Shown: positions 16,309-23,278 of the stretch, one piece after another | How positions within the stretch are numbered: the first letter of the stretch is position 1 | Layout: each line of letters starts with the position of its first letter | Assembly (NCBI GenBank): GCA_947177775.1 | Contig: CAMWVS010000031.1 | Span: 1 to 36,026 of the forward strand | DNA: 36,026 nt | Reading direction: 5' to 3' | Source: an uncultured Prevotella sp. | GTDB taxonomy: Bacteria > Bacteroidota > Bacteroidia > Bacteroidales > Bacteroidaceae | Notes under the pieces: generated by a model | What the model saw: only the letters and a program-made list of their open reading frames with translations | What the model was told of the DNA's origin: nothing | The model's database searches: none | Program-made: the position numbers and the translations under genes

Positions 16309-17172
16309 ATGAACATATTGCTACTTTGCTTTGGCAACAATACCGCACTTCACATACAAACCTATTTCGCCATTCTTACCATATTGAAGTATAAGAATGA
16401 GGACGACACCGTGACCATCTATACCGACCATCCCGAGTATTACAAGCGGTTGGAGCATCACATCCGTTTCGCCGTTCTGAGTAAAGAGGACATCGCCAAC
16501 ATGATTGAAGACACCGGATATGTATTTCTCGTGAAGATAAAGGCGGTGATGGAGAGTGCCAAGGCCAATCCCGACAGACATCTGCTCTTTATCGACTGCG
16601 ACACATGCTTCTGTCGCAAGATGGACGAGATAAGGACTCTGCTTGACAACGGCCAAGGTGTGATGTACAATGACGAAGGCCATCCTTCACAGATGAAGGG
16701 CAAGTCGTTGCGAATGTGGAATATCATCAAGGGCAAAAACATCGGCGACACCGGCTCCCGCCTGTCCTTGGCGCACAATATGTGGAACTCCGGTGTGATT
16801 GGCATACCGAAGGAAAAGCTTAATGATGTGTTGCCATTGACATTGGAGCTGTGCAACATGATATTGCGGCTGGACGGCATCTGTTTCATAGCCGAACAAT
16901 ATTCGTTCTCTGTCGCGATGGCCGAATATCTGACGTTGCATCCCGCCACACCATGGGTGGGCCACTACTGGGGCAACAAGGATGGCTGGACGGCCTATAT
17001 CTCCGACTTCCTCGTGCAGTCCCATATCAACGGTTGGACTGTCGGTGAGGAGATCGGACATATAGACACGGAAACATGTTCCCGACTCCCTCTCCGCATA
17101 AAGAAACCGAAGATAAATCGCCGTCTTATCAATCTTGTCAACCGCATGTTTCCTAACAAAATACTCAAATGA
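16309..17172 (+). CDS. Putative GT-A-fold glycosyltransferase
   Basis: A 287-aa protein opening with NILLLCFGNNTALHIQTYFA and containing LLFIDCDTCF, a DxD-like metal and nucleotide-sugar site, followed by MYNDEGHPSQ and an HNMWNSGVIGI segment typical of GT8-like or other GT-A enzymes. A late NGWT and H residue suit the acceptor side. I do not recognise the exact family. The ATG at 16309 is preferred over an in-frame TTG at 16288, which adds only seven Asn/Lys/Arg-rich residues. It lies 97 nt after the fucosyltransferase-like gene and overlaps the cytidylyltransferase gene by 4 nt, so it probably acts in the same glycan pathway. Confidence 0.65.
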   Translation: MNILLLCFGNNTALHIQTYFAILTILKYKNEDDTVTIYTDHPEYYKRLEHHIRFAVLSKEDIANMIEDTGYVFLVKIKAVMESAKANPDRHLLFIDCDTCFCRKMDEIRTLLDNGQGVMYNDEGHPSQMKGKSLRMWNIIKGKNIGDTGSRLSLAHNMWNSGVIGIPKEKLNDVLPLTLELCNMILRLDGICFIAEQYSFSVAMAEYLTLHPATPWVGHYWGNKDGWTAYISDFLVQSHINGWTVGEEIGHIDTETCSRLPLRIKKPKINRRLINLVNRMFPNKILK

Positions 17173-17582
17173 CAGCCATGAAGAAAGTTTTCACTGTCGG
17201 AGTCTACGACCTGCTTCATATAGGCCACGTCCATCTGTTCCGTCGTGCCCGCAAACTTGGTGACCATCTCACGGTCGCCGTTCAGGAATCAGAAGTTGTA
17301 ACCAAGTTCAAGCCCGAGGCAAACCTTGTCTATTCGACCGAAGAGCGAATGTATATGGTCAAGGCCGTGCGGTTTGTGGATGAAGTGGTGCCCTATAGTG
17401 ATGTCAGGGACATCGTCCGTGACATCAGTTTTGATGTCTTTGTCGTCGGTCCGGACCAAAACCACGAGGGTTTCCAAAAGGCCATACAGTGGTGTCGCGA
17501 CAATGGTAAAGAGGTTGTCGTTCTGCCGCGCACCGAAGGAATCTCCTCGTCATGGCTCAAGGAGCAGATCAAGAATATGTGA
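17169..17582 (+). CDS. TagD-like cytidylyltransferase
   Basis: A 137-aa nucleotidyltransferase close in size and layout to glycerol-3-phosphate cytidylyltransferase (TagD, about 129 aa). HIGH (H17-I-G-H20) in VGVYDLLHIGHVHLF and the C-terminal RTEGISSS (121-128) are the two nucleotide-binding signatures of the family. It should couple CTP to a small phosphorylated alcohol, giving for example CDP-glycerol. The middle GPDQNHEGF differs from the TagD equivalent (GDDWEGKFD), so another phospho-alcohol is possible. The ATG at 17169 overlaps the preceding stop as ATGA; a second start at 17178 is equally reasonable. Its nearby partner is LicD. The stop lies at the edge of a 62-bp palindrome. Confidence 0.78.
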   Translation: MTAMKKVFTVGVYDLLHIGHVHLFRRARKLGDHLTVAVQESEVVTKFKPEANLVYSTEERMYMVKAVRFVDEVVPYSDVRDIVRDISFDVFVVGPDQNHEGFQKAIQWCRDNGKEVVVLPRTEGISSSWLKEQIKNM

Positions 17583-17643
17583 CGGGAAATAAGATAAAAG
17601 TCCTGCAACCGGCCGGTTGCAGGACTTTTATCTTATTTCCCGT
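17582..17643. terminator. 62-bp perfect palindrome between convergent genes (bidirectional terminator)
   Basis: Arms 17582-17612 and 17613-17643 are exact reverse complements with no spacer, centred on GGCC. The outer half is A/T-rich (AAATAAGATAAAAG) and the inner part G/C-rich (GTCCTGCAACCGG), so on either strand the RNA gives a stem followed by a run rich in T. The right arm contains the last codons and stop of the minus-strand GT2 gene. Confidence 0.8.
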
Positions 17644-18406
17644 TGCGTTTGTTTTCCATCATTTTTGCTACCACAACAAACTGATAGAAGCTGTTCAATC
17701 CGGCTTTTATCAGTCCGGCACGGCCGTCTCGCCACGCCCCTTTCAGTATGTAGGATTTGAAAAACCTGAAAGCCGGGCGGCATATCAACGCCACGAGTCC
17801 GTAGTTTTTTTTCGCTTTCTTTATCGCTTCATTGTCGGTATATTCGTTTGTCTTGTGGAGTATGCTGTGTATGGAGTCGTTGGCCAGATGCATCATGGCA
17901 AGATCGTGGCGTCCGCGCGGTATCTTCTCCACACGGCCTTTGACCACGGGAAATGTGTGGACGTATGGCGGCCATACTGTCCCTTCGCGGACGAAGAACC
18001 GCAGTTGGTAGTCCGGGTAGGAAAGGTGCATCACTTGTGACATGAACATGCCTTGCCTCGGGATAAACAAGCCTTGCGGACAGTCTGCGTCCTTGATACG
18101 CCTATACAGATATTCGCGCAATGCGTCCGGTATGATCTCGTCTGCGTCGACCACGAGCACCCACGGTGACGATGCGCTCTGGATGGCGAAAGTGCGTGCC
18201 GGTTCGGCACTCTTGTGGTCTGCTTTCGGAAAGGTCACTATCCGGCAACCGTATTCTGCGGCTATCTCTCTCGTTGAGTCAGTGCTCTCCATGTCGCACA
18301 CGACCGTCTCATCAAAGTCTTTCACGGCCTCCAGCACCTTGCGCAGATGTTCTTCCGCGTTGTAGGTGTTGATGACGACCGAGATTCTGTCGTTTCTGTT
18401 GTTCAT
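17633..18406 (-). CDS. Family 2 glycosyltransferase (WaaE/KdtX-like)
   Basis: A 257-aa GT2 enzyme of the type found in lipopolysaccharide core clusters (WaaE/KdtX/LgtF group). The nucleotide-sugar fold opens with ISVVINTYNAEEHL. A DMESTDST block replaces the usual D.GSTD, and the metal-binding DAD is at 87-89 in LVVDADE. The C-terminal part is basic with aromatic residues (FRFFKSYILKGAWRDG), consistent with membrane association. The gene overlaps the end of licD by 4 nt (ATGA), so the minus-strand order is Galf transferase, licD, GT2. Sugar and acceptor are unknown. The 3' end forms one arm of the 62-bp palindrome. Confidence 0.82.
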   Translation of the reverse strand: MNNRNDRISVVINTYNAEEHLRKVLEAVKDFDETVVCDMESTDSTREIAAEYGCRIVTFPKADHKSAEPARTFAIQSASSPWVLVVDADEIIPDALREYLYRRIKDADCPQGLFIPRQGMFMSQVMHLSYPDYQLRFFVREGTVWPPYVHTFPVVKGRVEKIPRGRHDLAMMHLANDSIHSILHKTNEYTDNEAIKKAKKNYGLVALICRPAFRFFKSYILKGAWRDGRAGLIKAGLNSFYQFVVVAKMMENKRNGK

Positions 18407-19233
18407 TTCTTTGCTCCTTTCTCTTTCAGATACTCTCTGTACGGCTGTTTGAGGTTCAGGTAGTGGAAGTTGTGGCTCACACGGTTTTCCTCTTTGGGTA
18501 TCTGCATATAGTCACCAAACTCTCTCGTCAGATATTCGTCCGGCTGTTCCACACCCATGACCGTCTCTCCCTCAAACTCTATCGGTGTCGGACGGCCTAT
18601 CACGGACTTGGGCATCACGCTCGTCATGCCGTCGTTGAGTGCGCTCACCCAGGTGCTCCGGTCGTAGGGGTAGCGGGTCATCACTTTCTTAAACCGTCTC
18701 ATCGCGCCCTTGTCCGAATAGACAGCCTGAACCAGTCGCGGCAGCCATGAACTTGGGCCGTGACCATGTTTGAAAGGGTCGCGCAGGAGGAAGTATATGA
18801 CCTTTTTGTAATATTCATACCGCAAGTACTGTATGCGCTGAGCAATGGGTGAGGCTGATATGCCGTCCAATGGGAAAATGTCGATATATACCCCGCCAAC
18901 ATATCTGACATGGCTGCGCTCTATCAGAGTCGTACCCGCATCCTGCATCTTGCCGATGCCGCCAAGAAAACGCTCATCGGTCTCGTGGCAGACAAACTCG
19001 TATGGCTCGGGAAACCACTCCTTGGCATGCTTGATAAGCAATTCATACTCCGGACGGGGCAGCCCCACGTCAATATCGTCGTCCCACGGAATAAATCCTT
19101 TGTGACGTACGGCTCCGAGCATCGTCCCGAACAGCATGTAGTAATGTAAATCGTGTTCCTCGCATATCTTATGGAAAGCGAGGAGCATGTCTTTGATGTG
19201 GAGCTGCAGCTCCCTGATGTTATAGTTTGCCAT
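18403..19233 (-). CDS. LicD-family phosphotransferase
   Basis: A 276-aa member of the LicD family, which transfers phosphocholine, phosphoribitol or similar groups from CDP-activated donors to glycans. The signature region is FGTMLGAVRHKGFIPW followed by DDDIDVGLPR (51-60), which contains the catalytic acidic cluster. The start at 19233 (MANYNIREL) is chosen because family similarity begins there; the open frame runs upstream to 19362 in Arg/Ser-rich sequence that overlaps the preceding gene. It is 31 nt downstream of the Galf transferase and overlaps the GT2 gene. The TagD-like enzyme encoded convergently nearby could supply a CDP-linked donor. The transferred group is not determined. Confidence 0.85.
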   Translation of the reverse strand: MANYNIRELQLHIKDMLLAFHKICEEHDLHYYMLFGTMLGAVRHKGFIPWDDDIDVGLPRPEYELLIKHAKEWFPEPYEFVCHETDERFLGGIGKMQDAGTTLIERSHVRYVGGVYIDIFPLDGISASPIAQRIQYLRYEYYKKVIYFLLRDPFKHGHGPSSWLPRLVQAVYSDKGAMRRFKKVMTRYPYDRSTWVSALNDGMTSVMPKSVIGRPTPIEFEGETVMGVEQPDEYLTREFGDYMQIPKEENRVSHNFHYLNLKQPYREYLKEKGAKK

Positions 19234-19264
19234 GATTTTGTCGTGATGTTGTATCTTTCTGTTG

Positions 19265-20284
19265 TCAGTCGTCCCGGGCGACAATCCCTCGTATCGTGTC
19301 GCCGCTTCTGACCGTCTGCGCATAGTCTCTGACGCGTTCCGCCATCGTCCGTCGTTCCTCACCGGACAGCCCCGCGACGGTCTCCTCTATCCGGTCGAGC
19401 GAATCAACCGCAATGCCGAGGCCGTTGCCGACAATAAAGTCTTTGAGCGACGACTCGCTCCAGACAATGACCGGTAGCCCCAACGCGAGATAGAGGGCTA
19501 TCTTGTGGGATGAGTTGTACCGGAGATAGTTGCCCATGAGCCCGTTGCAGGTGTCCGTGCGGTCTCCGTCCCAGACAAGTCCCCAGTTGCCTTCCTTCAC
19601 CTCCGGATGTTCCGGAGCAAAGCTGCCCTTGTAGATGACGCCATCGCTGTCCAGGAAGTCGTCGGTGACGTTGCCGTAAATATGGTATTTTACGTTGTCG
19701 CCGGCCACACTGTGCAACTGCTTGACAAACGGGCTCTTGGCCATGTTGCCGGCAAATACGATTGTGGTGTCGCCAGGGTCGCCCTCCTCTATCATGGGTG
19801 TGTCGGTGATATATCCGAACACGTTTAGCACCTCTATCCGTCGTTCGTCGATATCCTGTCCGACGAGCCATTTCTTCATGGCGGGAGTGTGAGCTATGAC
19901 CATGTCGCACCGCCGGAGCACATCCATCTCCTGCGCCGCCAGTCTGCTGTCGTTCGTGCGCAGGGAGTCTATGTCGTGGATGATACATCTCACCTTGGCA
20001 CCGGAAGCAAAAAGGTTGGCGTAAAACTCGCGCTTGTTGTTGTGTATCCACGGAAACTGAAAGAAGACAGTGTCATCGCGTCGTATCCTCCACTTCAGAC
20101 TGCCGATGTCATAGTGGCGCTTCAGGACGCGACAGAGTCCGATGGGCGAGCGGCTTCCAAAGACAAGCGGCTTATAACCGCATGACGCAACAATGCGGTC
20201 GACATCCCTGCGGGCCTTGTATATGGCGTAGGAGGTACTGTTCTCTTCTATCGTCTGTATGGAGATGCGACGTGGTTTTCTCAT
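19265..20284 (-). CDS. WbbI-like beta-1,6-galactofuranosyltransferase
   Basis: A 339-aa GT-B-type transferase. I recognise similarity to E. coli K-12 WbbI, which moves galactofuranose from UDP-Galf onto glucose in O16 antigen. Matching blocks include IIHDIDSLR, a CDMVIAHTPAMKKWL block, VFAGNMAKSP, GLVWDGDRTDTCNG, and a C-terminal block running from YNSSHKIALYLALGLPV to FIVGNGLGIAV. The donor can be made locally by Glf (27553-28677), which supports the assignment. It is first in a minus-strand operon with licD and a GT2 gene, driven by a promoter near 20312-20319. The precise acceptor is unknown. Start ATG at 20284 gives MRKPRRIS. Confidence 0.82.
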   Translation of the reverse strand: MRKPRRISIQTIEENSTSYAIYKARRDVDRIVASCGYKPLVFGSRSPIGLCRVLKRHYDIGSLKWRIRRDDTVFFQFPWIHNNKREFYANLFASGAKVRCIIHDIDSLRTNDSRLAAQEMDVLRRCDMVIAHTPAMKKWLVGQDIDERRIEVLNVFGYITDTPMIEEGDPGDTTIVFAGNMAKSPFVKQLHSVAGDNVKYHIYGNVTDDFLDSDGVIYKGSFAPEHPEVKEGNWGLVWDGDRTDTCNGLMGNYLRYNSSHKIALYLALGLPVIVWSESSLKDFIVGNGLGIAVDSLDRIEETVAGLSGEERRTMAERVRDYAQTVRSGDTIRGIVARDD

Positions 20285-20311
20285 GTAGCCTGTTATTTCT
20301 TTATCTTATTG

Positions 20312-20319
20312 CAAAGATA
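20312..20319 (-). promoter_or_regulatory. -7 box for the galactofuranosyltransferase operon
   Basis: On the minus strand this reads TATCTTTG, a full TAnnTTTG match, 28 nt upstream of the start at 20284. A TTTCG-type -33 lies about 20 nt further upstream (near 20340-20344). Confidence 0.65.
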
Positions 20320-20392
20320 CAACAAATCCGTTTCATAAACGAAAGAAAAGCGAATTTGTTACCGAGAAGCTATGGTAAACGGAGCCCACCTA

Positions 20393-20461
20393 TAAGCTGC
20401 ACCCCCTTAAAAAAGCCCGTCATCCTCGCAGCCCCTCCCACCCTAAAAAAATGGGGAGGGG
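20393..20461. repeat. C/G-rich hairpin element between divergent genes
   Basis: CCCCTCCCA (20432-20440) pairs with TGGGGAGGGG (20452-20461) with one bulged base, preceded by another C-run (20402-20406). It resembles the palindromic intergenic elements of this window. The gap 20285-20637 otherwise holds only the two divergent promoters; no gene is seen. Confidence 0.45.
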
Positions 20462-20600
20462 AATGAGGCTACCTGTCTGTTGTTTTTGATGTCCCTCCAA
20501 ATTAATAAAATTGTGACTAAGGACACGCATGAGGGGACAGAAATCAAGGCGCCAACCTTGTTTTTCATTCTGGCGGTGTAAAAATCTCACTATTTTTATC

Positions 20601-20608
20601 TAAATTTG
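20601..20608 (+). promoter_or_regulatory. -7 box for the GT2 / LTA-synthase-like operon
   Basis: TAAATTTG matches TAnnTTTG, 29 nt upstream of the ATG at 20638. A standard -33 TTTG is not clear at 19-21 nt. Confidence 0.55.
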
Positions 20609-20637
20609 CAACGTTGAAACAATATTCTCTATTTGAT

Positions 20638-21372
20638 ATGGCAAAAACCCCAAAAGTCAGCATAATCACCGTGTGCCGGAACGTGGCGGACGCACTCGAA
20701 AAGACATTGCGGAACATCGCGCGGCAGGACTATACGGACATGGAGGTCGTTGTCGTCGACGGCGCGTCGACGGACAGGACAGCGGACGTCCTGAGAGAAA
20801 TGGGCGACGTGGTGGACAAGAGCGTGTCAGAACCGGACGAGGGTATATATGACGCAATGAACAAGGGCGTCACAATGGCTACGGGAGAATATTGCATCTT
20901 CATGAACGCCGGAGACGAGTTTGCCGCGACCGACATCCTCTCGCGCGTCTTCAGCTGCAATAACGACGCCGACATCATCTACGGTGATGTGGTCAAGACT
21001 GGCCGCGACGGGCTGCCGTATGTCAAACCGGCCGAAACGGCTCACAACGCCCACCGCATGTTTTTCTGTCATCAGAGCTCGTTCGTGAGAACAGAGTGCT
21101 TGCGCCGACAGCCGTTTGACACGCGATATACGATGTCAGCCGACTTCAAGTTCTTCAAGCAGATGTGGAAAGAGGGCCGCACGTTTCTCAAGCTCGATTT
21201 TCCCGTGGCCCTCTTTGACACGGGAGGCATCTCCAACACACGCCGTGCAGACGGCATCCGACAGAATGTCGCCATCATCAAGGAACTTGACGGCCCGCTC
21301 GACAGACTGCGACTGCTGCCACGACTCTATTTCGTACTGCTGATGCTCCGGTTGAAGACCGTCCGCAAATGA
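20638..21372 (+). CDS. Family 2 glycosyltransferase
   Basis: A 244-aa GT2 enzyme of the WcaA-like group. It opens with PKVSIITVCRNVADALEKTL, then VVVVDGASTDRT with D41, and an EPDEGIYDAMNKGV block frequent in capsule and O-antigen transferases. CIFMNAGDEF holds the acidic metal site and CHQSSFVRTE lies further on. The ATG at 20638 is preferred to an in-frame TTG at 20614, which falls within 6 nt of the -7 box. It is followed after 16 nt by the LTA-synthase-like gene, so the two are probably co-transcribed. The sugar specificity cannot be read from sequence. Confidence 0.85.
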   Translation: MAKTPKVSIITVCRNVADALEKTLRNIARQDYTDMEVVVVDGASTDRTADVLREMGDVVDKSVSEPDEGIYDAMNKGVTMATGEYCIFMNAGDEFAATDILSRVFSCNNDADIIYGDVVKTGRDGLPYVKPAETAHNAHRMFFCHQSSFVRTECLRRQPFDTRYTMSADFKFFKQMWKEGRTFLKLDFPVALFDTGGISNTRRADGIRQNVAIIKELDGPLDRLRLLPRLYFVLLMLRLKTVRK

Positions 21373-21388
21373 ACCAAACCATAAGATA

Positions 21389-23218
21389 ATGAAAACAAGG
21401 ATAACATATCTCGTCAGACTATATATGCTGCTGGTATTGGTTTTTGTCCTTCAAAAACCAATATTCATGCTGGCCACTGTGCCCGAAAACTCCACCTACG
21501 GCATAGACAACGTGCTTGACACCATGCTCCACGGACTACTGCTTGACATTCCCGTCACAGGCTATCTCATATCCCTGCCCCTGCTCACAGTCATGGCGAC
21601 ATTCTGGTTGCATGCCAATGTGCGGCTGCGCAGGTGGATGACACTCTATTATATTGTGGTGGCCGCGGTCACGGCAATATGTTTCGTTGTCGACACATCG
21701 CTGTATCCGTTCTGGAAGTTCAAGCTCGACGCAACCATATTCTATTATACGGATTCCCCAGGGGAAGCACTGGCCAGTGTGTCGACGGGTTATGTCGTGC
21801 TGCGCGTGATAGCCACACTGATCTACGCCGGCGTGCTCTTCGTCTGCATGCGGGCGGTAACACCAGAGACCATTGCACCGATTGGGAAAACCAAGGAAAA
21901 GACACTGGCCACACTCGCACTCGTGATCATCATCGCCCCATTGGCCATATCCATACGTGGAGGCCTCGGCGAGTCGACTACAAACATAGGAAAGGTCTAC
22001 TTCAGCGAGGATGAATATCTCAACCATGCGGCCGTCAACCCGTGTTTCAGTCTGCTGTATTCAGTAGGCAAGGCAGATAACTATGCCGACGAATTCGACT
22101 ATTTCGACGAACAGCGACGCGCGACACTGTTCGACGGTCTTTATCCGGCTACACCGACCGACACCACGTCGCTGCTCAACACCACACGTCCCAACATCAT
22201 CATCATACTCATGGAGAGCTTCGGCGGACAAATCGTTGAAGCCGTCGGCGGACGTCCAGACATCACGCCATGCTACAACCAGCTGGCACGGGAGGGCATA
22301 ATGTTCTCCAACTGCTACTCCAACAGCTACCGCACCGACCGTGGCATGATTGCCGCGCTGAGCGGTTATCTCGCCTTCCCGACCCTTTCGGTAATGAAAC
22401 TGCCGGTGAAGAGCCGCACGCTGCCCTGTATCGCCGCCAGCCTCAATGCCAATGGCTACAAAAGCACATTCCTGTATGGCGGCGACATAAACTTCACCAA
22501 CATGCAGAGCTATCTGCGCACGGGCGGCTATGGAACGATTGTGAGCGACGTCGACTTCTCCGAAAGCGAGAAGAAGGACAATCCGTGGGGCGCAAACGAC
22601 GACGTGACGTTCGACCGTCTCTACGACATCGTCGCTTCACAGAAACACACGCCGTGGCACGTGGGATTCCTCACACTCAGCAGTCACGAGCCCTTTGAGG
22701 TGCCATACAAGCGTCTGGACGAACAGATACCCAACGCTTTCGCCTTCACCGACGACTGTCTGGGACGCTTTGTCGAACGCATGAAGCATACCAAAATGTG
22801 GCGCGATCTGCTAATCGTGTGCATCCCGGATCACGGATTTCTGTATCCCGCCGACATAACCCATGAGCAACACCACCACAACACGATGCTGTGGGTGGGT
22901 GGTGCCGTGAGAACCCCACGGCTCGTGACCACTCTGATGAACCAAAGTGACCTGGCCGCGACACTCCTCGGACAGCTCCACATCGATCACAGCCGGTATG
23001 AGTTCAGCCGCGACGTGTTCAGTCAGGAATATACTTACCCGTTTGCGACATTCTCTTTCCGTGAGGGCGTGGCCTTCGTGGACAGCACAGGACACACCGT
23101 CTACGGAATCAACAGTGACCGGCCGATAGAGGACACGACAAACGAGGCCTCACCCGCACGTACGGATAAGGCCAAAGCTATATTGCAAAGCATTTATGAT
23201 GACTTGGGAAGACGGTGA
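21389..23218 (+). CDS. LTA synthase / OpgB family phosphotransferase (1)
   Basis: A 609-aa inner-membrane protein with about five N-terminal transmembrane helices (to residue about 190) and a periplasmic alkaline-phosphatase-superfamily domain. Metal-site features include LMESFGG (Glu ligand), the nucleophile region NSYRTDRGMIAALSGY with T316 as probable nucleophile, and PDHGF. LtaS and OpgB/MdoB members transfer phosphoglycerol from phosphatidylglycerol to glycans or polymers; other members move phosphoethanolamine or act as phosphatases. Its position 16 nt after a GT2 gene in a glycan region suggests decoration of the surface polysaccharide with a phosphate-linked group. It is convergent with a related gene at 23279-25306. 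Confidence 0.85.
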   Translation: MKTRITYLVRLYMLLVLVFVLQKPIFMLATVPENSTYGIDNVLDTMLHGLLLDIPVTGYLISLPLLTVMATFWLHANVRLRRWMTLYYIVVAAVTAICFVVDTSLYPFWKFKLDATIFYYTDSPGEALASVSTGYVVLRVIATLIYAGVLFVCMRAVTPETIAPIGKTKEKTLATLALVIIIAPLAISIRGGLGESTTNIGKVYFSEDEYLNHAAVNPCFSLLYSVGKADNYADEFDYFDEQRRATLFDGLYPATPTDTTSLLNTTRPNIIIILMESFGGQIVEAVGGRPDITPCYNQLAREGIMFSNCYSNSYRTDRGMIAALSGYLAFPTLSVMKLPVKSRTLPCIAASLNANGYKSTFLYGGDINFTNMQSYLRTGGYGTIVSDVDFSESEKKDNPWGANDDVTFDRLYDIVASQKHTPWHVGFLTLSSHEPFEVPYKRLDEQIPNAFAFTDDCLGRFVERMKHTKMWRDLLIVCIPDHGFLYPADITHEQHHHNTMLWVGGAVRTPRLVTTLMNQSDLAATLLGQLHIDHSRYEFSRDVFSQEYTYPFATFSFREGVAFVDSTGHTVYGINSDRPIEDTTNEASPARTDKAKAILQSIYDDLGRR

Positions 23219-23242
23219 CAACAAGATGTCAGCCGTCTTCCC
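23206..23242 (+). terminator. Stem-loop overlapping the stop of the first LTA-synthase-like gene
   Basis: GGGAAGACGGTGAC (23206-23219), which contains the TGA stop, pairs with 23228-23242 (GTCAGCCGTCTTCCC) with one bulged base and an 8-nt loop. No strong T-run follows. It probably marks the 3' end between convergent genes. Confidence 0.5.
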
Positions 23243-23278
23243 GAATGAATCTAATCCTGAGACACCATCATTAACCAC

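Noticed and set aside
19234..19362. N-terminal extension of LicD
   Set aside because: Arg/Ser-rich and overlapping the upstream Galf transferase gene; family similarity starts at MANYNIREL.
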